Source: Polytrichum commune (taxonomy: Eukaryota > Streptophyta > Polytrichopsida > Polytrichales > Polytrichaceae). From it: a stretch of 64,000 nucleotides of DNA. The notes beneath the pieces are model-generated. The model saw only the letters and a list, made by a program, of their open reading frames with translations. It was not told where the DNA came from and did not search any database. Shown here one piece after another: positions 1-11,259 of this stretch. Numbering within the stretch: the stretch's first letter is position 1; each line of letters starts with the position of its first letter. The position numbers were made by a program, and so were the translations under genes. The stretch is from assembly GCA_950295325.1 (NCBI GenBank), contig OX485806.1, positions 56,663,169-56,727,168 of the forward strand, written 5' to 3'.

Positions 1-860
1 GCCTCTCGGTTTACAGGTAGGCGATAGCCAAAGAAACCAGGCGATAGCCTTTCTTGACTACTTGCCCTCACTGATTGCTCTTTCTTTCTCTTTCTTTCAA
101 CTGTTCTCACTGTTGGCCTATTGCCCTGGTTCTTGACTCTCACCTCACAACTATCTTTCAAACTCACAATTCTCTCGCCTATTTGCCAACACTCTTTATC
201 ATTCTTGTGACTATTGCCCTTGCTTTCACTCACTGACAATAGCCCCTTGCTTGCACATCAGACTCAAAGACATCTCCTTCTTGTCTATGGCCGTTCTCAG
301 ATTTTGACCATTGCTCTTACTACAATCTTTCTCTCAACGCTCATCGCCCTCTTGGCGTAGATAATCAATTCCTGACTCAAGACTATTGCCACAATCCGAT
401 AAACACTGCTTTATTCATCAACAACTTCCATACAACAACTTCTCTCACTTCAAAGACTATTGCACTTCCAAGCTACTTGCTCATTGATCAAAATAAAAGT
501 TTCATGAGAGTCTGAATCACTCAGCTCTCCGCATTGTCCATTACTGCCAGCCTCTCGCTCGGCATTGCCTATTTGCTAATCGTTAAGCCTCAATCACTGA
601 GTGCTTGAACGCTCCTAACAGCCTAATTGCTCCTACTTTGAGACTATGTCTGATACTACAATGAAAAATAGCCTGCCTTGACAATGGCCAGCCTCCTCCC
701 TATCAGCGGAGGAGGAGATGGTGGTTACAACCGCCTGCCCACTGGCTATTGCCCTCGTTCACACTGGCTAATCGCCCCTAAGTGACTATTGCCATTACTA
801 ATCACTAATTTAATGAGTTGGGCTTCGAAGCCAGGCGATTGCCAAAAAATCGAGCTTACA
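1..860 (+). mobile_element. LTR fragment, family B (3' part)
   Basis: Pyrimidine-rich sequence with a recurring imperfect palindrome of the form GACTATWGYC (for example near 205, 395, 745 and 785). It ends GAGCTTACA at 860. The complete family-B copy at 22188-24069 has the same texture and a matching end (AAAAATCTGCTCTACA versus AAAAAATCGAGCTTACA). The 5' end lies outside the window, so the target duplication cannot be checked. It appears to interrupt the minus-strand family-A LTR at 861-1270. Confidence 0.5.
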
Positions 861-1270
861 GACACTGCCGGAACTATTTGGGGCATGTTCATCAAGGGGC
901 GTAGGCTGGACCACTTATTGGGTGATTAAGGGGGGGGGGGTTAAAGTAGTGGTTTGATGAAGGAGTGATAATATAACTAATAAGTAAGGTGGGGGCACTT
1001 AATCTACAACCCACTTTGCTTATAATTTAGGCTCAAGTGAATTGAGTGTGGCTTGATAAGCCCATTAGAGGGTTTGTGGGATGGGAAGTTAAATTAGAAG
1101 GAGCATTTGTGAATGCTTGTACCTTGTTCTATGAAATGAAAGTTGTGGGTTCTTGTGACATTTGGGGGGACTTCATACATGCTAAGGGTCTAGTGGACAT
1201 TGGGTAGTTAATGTGAGCCATAGATTCTCACCCGGATTACGACACATAAGGGTGGGGGTTTATGGCTGAC
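861..1270 (-). mobile_element. LTR fragment, family A, minus strand (5' end)
   Basis: Read on the minus strand, 1270 to 1212 begins TGTCAGCC, then the family-A start block (ACCCTTATG, GTAATCCGGGTGAGA), and closes with GGCTCACA. The same hairpin-like start occurs at 46526. Further in, around 1110-1130 on the minus strand, the block GGTACAAGCATT is shared with the solo LTR at 17894. The distal end is cut off by the family-B fragment at 1-860. Confidence 0.55.
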
Positions 1271-2492
1271 AGCCCCGCATCATCCTCGAAGCAAAGCCAT
1301 CTCACAGCTTACTTCTCTGTTGAGTGGATGAGGCGGATGCTGGATCGTCCACCCTTCCCCCCTAACGATGCAGGTAGCAGACCCAATTGTTTTCCAATCT
1401 AGGGGATGTGATCCCGGCGTCACTCTCTCCTCTTTCGGCTCCCACTCACACCCAACAATTTAACACCGACCGATCCGGATCTAGATGCACCGAGCTCCGT
1501 GGTTTGGTGATCTTCCCCACCTCCATTATACTCCCCCGTCAACACTGCTCAACATTAGGGTAATGCCGGCGACCGCTCTTGCATGGTTCTTTAGAGGTCA
1601 TGACTTCCCACCCTACCTCTCACTCATTCCTATATCTAGTGATGGTCTTTGTCACACCACCATCTCCGCTGCCTTTGACCGGAACAATGCTTCTGCACCA
1701 CCACCTTCTTTCCCGGACATTACTCTCCCCCTTCCCACACAACACTCCCTGTCTGATGAGCGACTAACTCATGGGTCGCATGCAAACACTCCCATGCTCA
1801 CATGAATGCTCTGTTGCATCACCCCTTCGGTGCTCCTTGCTTGGTACCGCTTCCTCCCGCCTAACTTACCACCACACCCTGGGGAGACAATGTTTCCGCC
1901 TCTTAGTCACCTCTCTACCCTCTTCTCCTCTCTACCTCTTCATCAGTTCCCAGTGCGGCAGGGCTTTGTCCCTCTCCTCCCTTCTACCCTCTTCTCCTAT
2001 GCATAATGAGGCTCTCACATCCTACCTCCCGAGACCCCTCCAACTCCTTCATTTTTTCTCGCGTTGCCCAGCATTTTCCAGGCCGCCCGGAAAGAAAAAC
2101 GGGTTTAGGCCTCTTTCCTTGGCCTTTCCCCTTCCAAGGCTCCACTTTCCCACTCTCTTAGTTGCTCTTACCTCTTTGTATTTTAGTTTTTCACCTCTTA
2201 AGGTGGAGGTTGACTTTATCACTCTATTTTTTTCCGCCTTCCCCTATTTATTTTATGGTTAACCCCATGTGTGACCCTCCCTAGGCTCACACCTACCTAA
2301 CTTAATCCGCAATTAATTCTTCTCGGTTTCTTGCCCTAAATAAGTCCTAACTCACCACTTAATTCAATTCCACCTAGATTTTAACACATCACTGTTTTTT
2401 TTATCTTTTTGACTACTCCATCCAACACAAATTCTAAGGTTTTAGTAATTTTCATGATTAAGTTGACATGTGGGCACAATCTTAGGCTCACA
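1271..2492 (+). mobile_element. LTR fragment, family A, plus strand (3' part)
   Basis: CT-rich sequence ending with the family-A terminal block: ATGTGGGCACAA, then AGGCTCACA at 2492. Around 2025-2130 it shares GAGACCCCTC, GCGTTGCCC and a purine-rich block with 58990-59075 of another family-A LTR. Its start is replaced by the minus-strand LTR ending at 1270. The flanks of 1212 and 2492 do not form a target duplication, so this is not one simple solo LTR. Long open frames here (for example 1771-2262) are Ser/Pro/Leu-rich, have no recognisable domain and are probably not genes. Confidence 0.55.
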
Positions 2493-2849
2493 CCGCCTTC
2501 CATATTTTCAACAGGGGATGTTATGGAAGTGATGGATTATGAAAAATGAGAGGAAGATAATGTGGTTGCACATCGAAAAATGACAAATGTAGAGGGGATA
2601 TGAAGATTGAAGTTATTAGATATGAAGATTGTGTGTCACTAGAGGTGCAAAGGAGCCACGACAATGAATATAACCTCTTCAAAAGTGTAGAATTGGATGA
2701 CCCCTCCATCAAGAAGATTTGAGAAGTTGTAAGCAATTTTATAATGTAGTCCATTGAGTTTTCACGCTATGCATATGTAGAGTCATAGATGAATGTAGGA
2801 AACACATTTTGGGTAGAGAATTGGTAGTAGTGTATATCATCTGCAATTA

Positions 2850-3716
2850 GTAGTTCAAATTTGTTTAGTGAATGATATGTGTAAGTGAGATGTCTTATAG
2901 TAAAGTATTTGAAAATATTGACTATGATTTGTCATCTATTGTAATAAAATATTTCAATATATTGACTATACAAATTCATTTATTGTAGTCCACTATTTGA
3001 ATATGATAACTATACTCAGTCATATTTTGCTGTAAGTTGTTTAAATATGATGACTAAATTTAATCATATCTTGGAGTAAAATGTTTTGAAGGTGATGACT
3101 ATGCTTAGTTATTTTATTCATACGAATGATGTAATTGTCATGAACATAACATTTGATATTTTTTAATAATATTATAGTCATATCAAATGACTACATTTAG
3201 TCATCAAAATTGAAACGCTTACTACTAGACCAAAAATAATGACTAACCCCTCAGAATACAAAACATCGAAGATGATTTATTTTAGCAAGCAATCATGTAT
3301 CATATGATTATTGTTAGTCACAATATAACTATTAATAATCGTTAATGGATAAATATACTTGTCATATGATTACACATAGTGAAGATCATGTAGTCATATA
3401 AATACATAATATGACTAATTTTAATCACATAGTCATGACCAATTCTAATAAAAAGACATGACTATACATGACTAAATATAGTCACTTAGGTATGACTAAA
3501 AATAGTGAAAATGACAAAAATTTGAGGGGCAACCCAAAATGAGGTCCCAAAATCCCATGGGAAACGAAAATATCCGATATGACCGTAGTCATTTTGTTAG
3601 AAGCGACTAGTCCGACATGACCATGTTGAAGACTAAAAATGGTGTTAGTCATCAATGCACTTTCTTACCTATATTAGTCATAAACCCCAATCATTTTTTG
3701 TGTTTTCCTTGTAGTG
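2850..3716. mobile_element. CACTA-like element end with subterminal repeats
   Basis: The sequence ends CCTTGTAGTG at 3716, whose reverse complement starts CACTACAAGG, a CACTA-type terminus. From about 2880 inward there is a dense field of TGACTA, AGTCAT and GTCATAT motifs in both orientations, partly as an irregular repeat of about 60 bp. Such motif clusters are typical subterminal transposase-binding regions of En/Spm elements. A weak opposite end may lie at 3220 (TACTACTAGACC), which would make a 497-bp non-autonomous element, but the 3-bp flanks do not match. Confidence 0.45.
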
Positions 3717-5726
3717 TGGGGAAGCTCGCGTGCCCTGAGTGACATTAGTTGTAGCATTAGCCTACTACACATGCAAAGACAAACAAACATTCATGTCATC
3801 TCATGCAACGACCTTTGGATTCTCCGCGATTTCCAATTTGAGAAGATCTTTTAGAAATTAGATTGGACGTGACACTTTTAAGTCAAATTCAATGTTCAAT
3901 TGCTTCACAAGTAGCTCAAATGGAAAATTGCAAGAGGGAGTACAGTAGCAGTAACATTTATGCAAGCATTCAATTACCTGTAGCTCGTCATACTGTGGTG
4001 ATTGTTGAGTCTTGGTAAAAAAAATCTAACAACGCTACCAATGGTTTTAATGACACCAGCGATTTGGAGGAGAATATGATTATATTGCACCAAACTAAGA
4101 TGCCGCGGATGGGGCGTTGAATTATTCGTTTCTTTCACAAAAATTGGCAAAAAAAAAAAGTGTTGACTAGGTCGACGCTCGTCAAGCACTTTTAAGAAAA
4201 TGATCCGACAAACGCCAAGTACTGTCTGGAGAATATCAACATCAAAATATACCCAGCTTCCGAAGAGGACAACAACCAAGACCAAATCGAAGTGAAGAAA
4301 AAGCAAACCCATCACCGTCAAGTACTCCATCGCTTGTGTATCTCACCGGATGCACTAAACCTCTTTGGCATCCAACTCTTTGAATGGAAGATCTAGATTG
4401 GATTGAAAACAAGAATCTCTATAGGCAAAGGGCTAATTAGCAAATGAAGAATGAATGCGGCAAGTGCAAGGTCATTCTACATGAGTGGAGAGAATATCCA
4501 AGATTGAGGAGATGCCAAAGTTCATGGAATTCTTCTTCTTGGAAGACTGGCAAAGCCTCCTCCACCGTGATTCTACTGACGTAATTTAACTACTCGTGAT
4601 CGGTATCTGTACAAGAGTTAAAAAGAGCTTTACACATTAATCATCATAATTGCGTTCGGTGGTCACTCTGTAATTTGGTACTTACATTCATGCAAGACGA
4701 TACAAAAGTTCTAGACAAACCTAGAGTCGAGGCATGCTAAACGTTTGACACAGGGTCGCTCGTGACATAAGTTTTCACACACCTAACCGCACAGGAAGAG
4801 GGTTAGGATATTCATCGCCATTTCTGGGACTCACGTTCTTATGAGCTTCTAACTTAAACATGAAGAAATCCTCAAGTAAAAAACATTGCGAGGATACAGA
4901 CAGACAGACACCCGGCATCCGGATCCAAGAAATTTAACTTTCAAGCTTAAATGCACCTTACTATCGTGATATTGTTTTTCAGTAAGTTTGCTTCCATTCG
5001 GTCTCCTCCATTTAGCAAGAAAGTGGAGGAGACTGGACAAAAGGTTAAGAGATATGGATGAAGGAAGCACTGCCTCACGGCAAGGGTTCACTGAAGCAAG
5101 AGGAGACGGGAGAAAAAATAGACATGCACATCCAGCAATTCCTTCAACAAATGCACATCCAGCGATCCAGTGCACAAATCCCTTGCAGATCAAAAAGGGG
5201 AAGATTATCCATTACCCGAACCACAACTCTCAGAGCTCCCTGTCAATCACAGTTGCTTGCTCCATCAATCTCACTCAATGCGGATTTGGGAGCGTGGGAG
5301 GCCTGCAATCAGAGCTTGGGAGGCGACATAAAAGCATGGATGAACGTGAGAGGCTCTCCAACACATACCCAGCCGGTGCGGCCTTCGAGTTGGACCTGGC
5401 ATTAAGGACCGACTAACCTCCCTACCCGGTTGGGAGCTTCTGGGTAGGCCTTGGCCAAATCCGGTCTCGGCCCAACACCCCCTGGTGCGGCCAAGCCCTA
5501 ATACATGTCAACAACACTATACCATTGCCAGCTTGGTTCATCGCCATTTGAGTGATCTCTAGTAGTTGCAAGTTCAACACACTTCCCCAAATAGACAAGC
5601 TTCATGACACATATGAGGAATCCTTGATATTCTCCTCTTCAAACCATCTACCACTTGACTTATAATATTTTCCATGTTATACCCTGTTGACAGGGGCACG
5701 CTCCATGTAGACCTAAATATTTCACT
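3717..5726. other. Unassigned intergenic sequence
   Basis: No convincing gene or element boundary seen. The open frames at 3974-4330 (minus) and 4988-5416 (plus) have no recognisable domain, no splice context and overlap in several frames, so I do not call them. Confidence 0.5.
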
Positions 5727-6271
5727 CAGGGGTTGTTTACACCATAGACCATGAAGTTGTCCCAAGGCCCTGTAAAATTTGTGATTGGATGTTTAACACA
5801 TCTCGGAACCACTTCGGTTTACACCAAGGAGAAAATGTTAGAGTGGCTATGGAGTTTGAGGTCCCCAAAAGACATAATTTAAGGCCTACATTATCCACTG
5901 ACATAGTCCAACAGGTTTTGCAGTGGGAGAGGCAAAAAATGTATTTTATTAGAAAATGACAAAGAAATGTTGTTATAATAAATTTTTAATGAATTATTTT
6001 TCGGGAAGAGAAGATTAAGACAAGAGAAGACAAGAGAATGATCAAACTTGAATTTTTTTTCAAAATTATCTTTTTTGAACATATAAACAAATCAACACAT
6101 TCACTTTTTGATACATGGTCATTCCTCTTGGTTCACATTTGATTTACACCTAGTGAAAAGCCCAAGGACTTTGTAAATTGATTTTTTAAGAAAATGGACC
6201 ATCAAGTCATACAATGAAAAAAGGCCATCTTAATGGTCCGACTTCATGGTCCATGGTGTAAACCGGCCCTC
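5727..6271. mobile_element. Fold-back / MITE-like element
   Basis: The ends form a long imperfect inverted repeat. The left arm (5727-5760) contains GTTTACACCATAGACCATGA, and the right arm (6236-6271), read in reverse complement, contains GTTTACACCATGGACCATGA, preceded by AGGGG or AGGGC. Secondary copies of TTTACACC occur inside both arms (near 5818 and 6143). The interior is AT-rich and non-coding. The CAGGG/GAGGG start is reminiscent of hAT ends, but an 8-bp target duplication is not clean. Confidence 0.55.
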
Positions 6272-6801
6272 ACTATACTGGCCAATTCATGATCCACATC
6301 TGAAGCAATTGGACAACTGCTAGCCTCATATACCTTTGAACCTTGTGCTCTTACATGTTCGATAATATGTCCCAATCCAGCAGCTGCATGTTGCGTAGAC
6401 GGTCCACATACCCAGGCTCATTCTTCTACGGAGGTGAGGGTTGTAATATTCTAAATTAATTGACCCAAACTGAAGTGAATTCTAAGTGAACTAAGAGTTC
6501 AGTTTATACATCACACTTATATAAGTGAGATATATCTCCCTGATGTACTTCACAACATCCGCATGTAACAGTATCATGAGAATTCCCAAAGTATCCAATT
6601 ATGACCATTGTTGCATATGACCATAATTCTCATTCATCCAACACACAAATAAAAATAAAAATGCAATTTATATGCATCCCGTATATTTAAAATCAGGATA
6701 TAGTAACAAAAAACAGATTTTTCCTTATATATATTCATTGACACCGTGATAGTGACCTCGAATTAGGAAGGGTTCACCTGTGGGTACAACAATCGATGTG
6801 C
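6272..6801. other. Unassigned intergenic sequence
   Basis: AT-rich sequence with no gene, repeat array or element end that I can support; it forms the left flank of the Harbinger insertion. Confidence 0.5.
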
Positions 6802-7078
6802 TAAGAGCATCCGCAGCCTTGGCTCAGGGAAAGGACTCGGTATCAGCCTCTTGGCGTGCCAGTCCGAGCCTGCAGCTGCCGGCGGTCTTCGTTGGCGTGC
6901 CCCCTCCGCAGCCTTGCCCCGCCACAGCCAACGGATGGATCTTTCCACCTGGCCCACTTGCTCGGGTCCCGCCACTTCCTCTTCCACAGTTCTCTTGCAC
7001 ACTCCTCTTGCACTTCCTCTTGCACAGCAAGGTTCAGCAGGTCCAGCAATACTGAGGTTTTTTTTGTTTTGGGCCACA

Positions 7079-8365
7079 ATGGAAGCTTGGCGAGTGCGAC
7101 TTGCAGCCTCTAGGCAACGATTATTTCAGGATGACGATGAGGACGAGGTCATGCTCAACCTTGTAGTGGGCCAATTTGATGTTGGTGGTGATGCTTTGCC
7201 AAGAGTAGTTCACCGCGGATCTAGACCAGGAAGAGCACGTAACATTGATAGGGAGAGGCAACAAGGATACGATCGGATTTTTGCTGACTACTTTGCGGAT
7301 CCCCCTGTATTTGGCCCCGATGTTTTCAGACGACGGTTTAGAATGCAACGTTCGTTATTCTTGAGAATTATGGCCCGGGTTTGTGCAAGGGATGATTGGT
7401 TTGTGCAAAAGCTTGATGCGTGTGGTTCATTGGGCTTATCTTCGATCCAGAAGTGCACCGCGGCGTTGCGCATGCTTGCTTATGGTGTGACAGCCGACGC
7501 CACGGATGAGTATTGCCGCATTGGTGAAAGCACGGCAATGGAATCGATGAAGAGGTTCTGTCAAGCTGTCCGGGCTGAGTTTGGACCACACTACTTGAGG
7601 CAGCCAACGCGGGCGGATTTTGAAGCACAATTGAGGATCAATGAGGCCCGTGGTTTTCCAGGTATGTTTGCGTCACTTGACTGCATGCATTATGTGTGGA
7701 AGAACTGCCCCGTTGCGTGGCAGGGCGATTATGGAGACAGAGATGGTGCCAAGTCCATCATTTTAGAGGCGATTGCTGATCAAAGTCTTCATATCTGGCA
7801 TGTTTTCTTCGGTTTGCCTGGGTCAAATAACGACATCAATGTACTAGATCGTTCACCGCTAGTTCACAATATGTTGACAAGTGATGCTACCGACATGACC
7901 TTTATAGTGAACGGTTGTGAGTACAATCGTTATTATTTGCTAGCGGATGGTATCTATCCTCCATGGAGTTGCTTTGTCCAGACTATTCACGAGCCTACCG
8001 ATGAGAAGAAAACTCATTTCGCCAAGCGTCAAGAAGCATGCCGCAAAGATGTCGAACGGTGCTTTGGGGTTTTGCAGGCACGGTTTGCTATCATTCAAAA
8101 CCCTTGCAGGCAGTGGTCAACAAGCACCATAGGCGACATTATGTTCGCATGCTGTATTTTACACAACATGATCTTGGATGATGAGCACGATCTTGCCTTG
8201 GAACTTCCATTTGACATCAATCGGGGGGTGCCATTACGCCGGGGACTATCTTTTGATGAGTTAGTTGCAGGTACATTAGAGGTCGAGAATCAAGATGTAC
8301 ATTACAGTCTTAGAGGAGACCTCATAGAGCACATGTGGGCATTAAAAGGACAAAACATGTACTGA
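7079..8365 (+). CDS. PIF/Harbinger-type DDE transposase
   Basis: Encodes a 428-residue nuclease-transposase of the plant PIF/Harbinger superfamily (nuclear, cuts and joins the element's inverted repeats at TWA sites). The start chosen is the ATG at 7079, since the longer open frame upstream begins at a non-ATG codon inside the TIR-proximal region. The N-terminal third holds the usual helical region. The DDE domain includes LDCMHYVWKNCP (first Asp within LDC), then a GSNNDINVLDRS segment with the second acidic region, LLADGIYP, and the C-terminal KDVERCFGVLQARF signature carrying the catalytic Glu. Length and motif order match intact family members, and no stop or frameshift is visible. It converges on the Myb/SANT gene 440 bp downstream. 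Very likely intact. Confidence 0.93.
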   Translation: MEAWRVRLAASRQRLFQDDDEDEVMLNLVVGQFDVGGDALPRVVHRGSRPGRARNIDRERQQGYDRIFADYFADPPVFGPDVFRRRFRMQRSLFLRIMARVCARDDWFVQKLDACGSLGLSSIQKCTAALRMLAYGVTADATDEYCRIGESTAMESMKRFCQAVRAEFGPHYLRQPTRADFEAQLRINEARGFPGMFASLDCMHYVWKNCPVAWQGDYGDRDGAKSIILEAIADQSLHIWHVFFGLPGSNNDINVLDRSPLVHNMLTSDATDMTFIVNGCEYNRYYLLADGIYPPWSCFVQTIHEPTDEKKTHFAKRQEACRKDVERCFGVLQARFAIIQNPCRQWSTSTIGDIMFACCILHNMILDDEHDLALELPFDINRGVPLRRGLSFDELVAGTLEVENQDVHYSLRGDLIEHMWALKGQNMY

Positions 8366-8805
8366 TTTTTATTATTTTCATGCACCTGGGAAATACAAAC
8401 AACCATTTAGGTTCAAATTGAGTCCTACATTCTGATGATCATTGTATCTTTTCTAAGATTTAGCCACAACATCAAGCTTCAAGGATCAAGCTTATGAAAT
8501 GATAGCATGCAAAAAGATATCGTAACGGTGACCACTAATCACAAACTCCAACCTTACTCATCCTGTTGATTGAAATTGAATGATCCAGGAAACTAATCAG
8601 ATGTTCTCTACAAAAACTTGCTTATTGGGCTAATGAATACACAACAAAACAGACAAAGAAGTCTTCTATACCAGGATAGCATTTTCCCGATCTAGAACAC
8701 CGGCAACAAGCAAACAAGCAATCAATCGGACGGCATTGCAGTAGGTCGGTGTGAGAGGAAGGCAGTTGCGCAAACTGTGTGCGTCCCAAAGTCTTTTTAT
8801 TATTT
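8366..8805. repeat. Direct repeat between the convergent Harbinger genes
   Basis: The roughly 70 bp just after the transposase stop (8366-8437: TTATTATTTTCATGCAC, GAAATACAAA, CCTACATTCTGAT) recur as a diverged direct copy at 8793-8856, where they overlap the last codons and 3' end of the minus-strand gene. The 355 bp between the copies is non-coding and probably holds the two 3' untranslated regions. Confidence 0.6.
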
Positions 8806-10482
8806 TCATGCACTTTGGAAATACAAAGAATTCAAATTCATTCCTACATTCTGATTTCCAATATCTAGCTGATCGGAATCATCGTACGGGACTCCTCCAA
8901 TCCACTGACTTGGTCGAAATTGTGTATGACCCCCTCGAATATGTGCATGACTGATGCCATGGCCATGGCCTCTGCTCCCTTCCTGGTTGGCATAAAACTC
9001 CTCGTCCTGATCGTCCTGGTCGTGTTGATTTGCATGGTCGTCACAATCTCCCTCATCGCCCTGATTCCCGTGATCGCCCTCATCGCCCTGATCCCCTTGA
9101 TCGCACTCATCGCCCAGATAAACCTGATCGCCCTCATCGACGTCATTGCCGAGGTTGAGGTCCAGGCGATCGCATTTGTGTTGCTCACTGCCGGAACCCT
9201 GCATGCTGCCCCCCCAACCTTGATCACCGAAGACAGGGAGTCGACGCGGAGGCCGATCGGAATCACCTTCGGTGTCCAGGGGAGTCGGTCGTGGAGGAAG
9301 TAGACCTGGACCGGCAACTTCGCTGTGGAGTCGGACCGGCAACGTCGACGGAGGCTCATTCGCCTCCCGCGCCTCCTCCTCGGCAAGACGGCGCTTAAGT
9401 TTCTTTAGCTCCTCCCTTCGCCGCAAGCGCAGGTACTCAACCTGGTCCGGCTCTAAATCCTGCGTAGAAGGCAATGTCATGATCACGAGCAGATTCGCCT
9501 CCTCCATCAGCTCGTTCTTGCGCATGGTGGCTGCAGCAATTGTTTGGGTCGCAGCAGCTTGTGCACGCAATGCGCTCTCTCGAATTTTGGACTGCTTCAA
9601 TTCCTCCTTGGCCATTTTCGAACCAAATGGCCGTGAGCTGGAAAGCCCCTTCCAAGCACCTGGTACACCGGGCTCCATGATGCAGCAGTCGGATTCTCCG
9701 GAATCGGTTGAAGGCTCCTTCCTCTTTGCAGGCGGTGTTAGTTGTTTATCGTGCACCCACCCCTCAGACCAACGAGGCACATCCTTAATCATCAACCATA
9801 CGTGTTGAAATGTGAAGTCGGAATTCTTGGGGTGCTTCAAACGGTACAGCTCCTCTGCGTTCTTGAGGACATCCGCAGCGCTAGAGCCACTCCGATTCGC
9901 GTTGACACATTGCTGGTGCACTCCTATGAATTTGGCAACGTCATGCTTGATTTGGCCCCATTTGGTCTCTAAAGATCTTGTAGGTCGAACACCACCAGGT
10001 CTGTTGTCATCATAATGCACTGAGATGCGTTCCCAAAATGAGCTCCCCTTCTGGCCGTTACCCACAATTGGGTCTTGTGTGACGTGCAGGACGCTCCTCG
10101 TCAACTGCCTCTCTTCCTCTTTCACGAAATTCTTCCCCTTCGCTACCTTCTCCCTGCCCACGCTCGCACCACCCTCCTCTCCATGCACCCACACCTCCTC
10201 TCCACCCGAATCTGAGGATCCCACATTCACACGACCACGGCCCCTCCTAGCAGGAAGACCTCGCGCCCTCCCTGCAGTGCCACCGCGCCCCCTCCCGGCA
10301 CCACCGCGGCCCCTCCAAACAACCTGCGCACCACCTCGGCCCCTCCCGCACTGCAATGCATCCTCCCACCCCTCACCACAGCAATCCCCCTCTCCGAAAT
10401 CCCACGTCGACGTCGTGTCCCGCAAGCTCTCCAAAACCTGCGTTGCAGCTCCCCTTCGAGCTCCACCTCTGCTTCCCGCCAT
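8806..10482 (-). CDS. Myb/SANT-like DNA-binding protein of the Harbinger element (ORF1)
   Basis: A 558-residue protein starting at the ATG complementary to 10480-10482. Residues 1-100 are Gly/Arg-rich low-complexity sequence. Residues of about 115-215 form a Myb/SANT-like (trihelix-type) domain, with conserved tryptophans in SSFWERIS, ETKWGQIK and the following helix. A basic, Ala-rich helical stretch (about 290-380, with RLRRREELKKLKRRLAEEEA) looks like a coiled coil. The C-terminus has a run of acidic Gly-Asp-Gln-Gly-Asp repeats. In PIF/Harbinger elements this second protein binds subterminal DNA and helps bring the transposase into the nucleus. That role is inferred from the family. Frame intact. 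Confidence 0.88.
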   Translation of the reverse strand: MAGSRGGARRGAATQVLESLRDTTSTWDFGEGDCCGEGWEDALQCGRGRGGAQVVWRGRGGAGRGRGGTAGRARGLPARRGRGRVNVGSSDSGGEEVWVHGEEGGASVGREKVAKGKNFVKEEERQLTRSVLHVTQDPIVGNGQKGSSFWERISVHYDDNRPGGVRPTRSLETKWGQIKHDVAKFIGVHQQCVNANRSGSSAADVLKNAEELYRLKHPKNSDFTFQHVWLMIKDVPRWSEGWVHDKQLTPPAKRKEPSTDSGESDCCIMEPGVPGAWKGLSSSRPFGSKMAKEELKQSKIRESALRAQAAATQTIAAATMRKNELMEEANLLVIMTLPSTQDLEPDQVEYLRLRRREELKKLKRRLAEEEAREANEPPSTLPVRLHSEVAGPGLLPPRPTPLDTEGDSDRPPRRLPVFGDQGWGGSMQGSGSEQHKCDRLDLNLGNDVDEGDQVYLGDECDQGDQGDEGDHGNQGDEGDCDDHANQHDQDDQDEEFYANQEGSRGHGHGISHAHIRGGHTQFRPSQWIGGVPYDDSDQLDIGNQNVGMNLNSLYFQSA

Positions 10483-10723
10483 CGCACGTCACCTAGTCAA
10501 CTATTCACGTCACCCGTTCACCCGTTCAACGCTGCGGATATCGTGGATGTGAGTTGCCGTGACCCCGCCAAGTGACATGAAACTGGTGTGGAAGAGAGCT
10601 CATTTGATGAGCCCGCCTTCCTGCCGGCCGTTGCAAGAGTGCCGTTGCGGCACTTTTTCTGTCGCCGGGCCCGCCCACACCCTCGCCGGGAGGCTTCCCC
10701 GTGCGTGGCTGCGGATGCTCTAA

Positions 10724-11259
10724 CATCGTTCTTATTTAAAACTGCATTCACACATGGTCCATGGTTTATTTAACTTGTGCATTAACTTGCCATTCATGAC
10801 CTAAGTTACCTCATAGAAATAAGCTAACCACACTTTTAACACCTAACCTAGGTGGTAACTTACCACATGCATAATATGATGGTTAAAATAAGTTTTAGCC
10901 CTGGCAGTAACTTACTAGTCACTTGCAAGTTGTCTCCTACCTTCTTCCATGTCGATAAGTCTTCCAACCTTCAGCACTTCAACATTTGCAGAAAAACATA
11001 GATGTTGACAAACAGACAAACTCGACATAGAATCAGACACGGGTAACACAGTTGTGCATTTTTTTTATGAACAAATTGGTGTACTGAAAAATACAGTTGT
11101 TGCATCAGATTTCATTTGTATAGAAAAATACAATTGTACAATGTTCGAATCTATGCTGGTCTATGCTATGTTAGAATTGTCTATGAGATGATTGTAGCAT
11201 TATGGTTGTGGAGGAAGTAAATTATCCATCGCCTGGAGTTACCGCCAACTCCAATGATA
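10724..11259. other. Unassigned flank of the Harbinger element
   Basis: No gene or repeat recognised; ordinary AT-rich intergenic sequence. Confidence 0.5.

Larger units (their letters stand above)
6802..10723. mobile_element. PIF/Harbinger DNA transposon, apparently complete
   Basis: The element runs from 6805 to 10720 (3,916 bp). The left end GAGCATCCGCAGCC (6805-6818) and right end GGCTGCGGATGCTC (10707-10720) are perfect 14-bp inverted repeats. Both are flanked by TAA (6802-6804 and 10721-10723), the usual 3-bp TWA target duplication of this superfamily. Inside are the two genes expected for an autonomous PIF element, arranged convergently: a DDE transposase (plus) and a Myb/SANT-like protein (minus). 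Both frames are open. GC content is higher than in the flanks. Confidence 0.93.

Noticed and set aside
1485-2262. Overlapping plus-strand proteins of 106 and 163 residues.
   Set aside because: Ser/Pro/Leu-rich text inside a CT-rich LTR, with no domain and several overlapping frames.
1212-2492. A complete 1.28-kb solo LTR.
   Set aside because: Flanks GTTAA and CCGCC do not match, and the start block at 1212-1270 belongs to a minus-strand copy, as shown by the shared GGTACAAGCATT further left.
6851-7078. An N-terminal extension of the Harbinger transposase.
   Set aside because: The frame is open but starts at a non-ATG codon next to the TIR; the first in-frame ATG at 7079 gives a family-like length.
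8920-10552. Plus-strand ORFs opposite the Myb/SANT gene.
   Set aside because: Antisense shadows of the minus-strand coding sequence; hydrophobic or Pro-rich text without domains.
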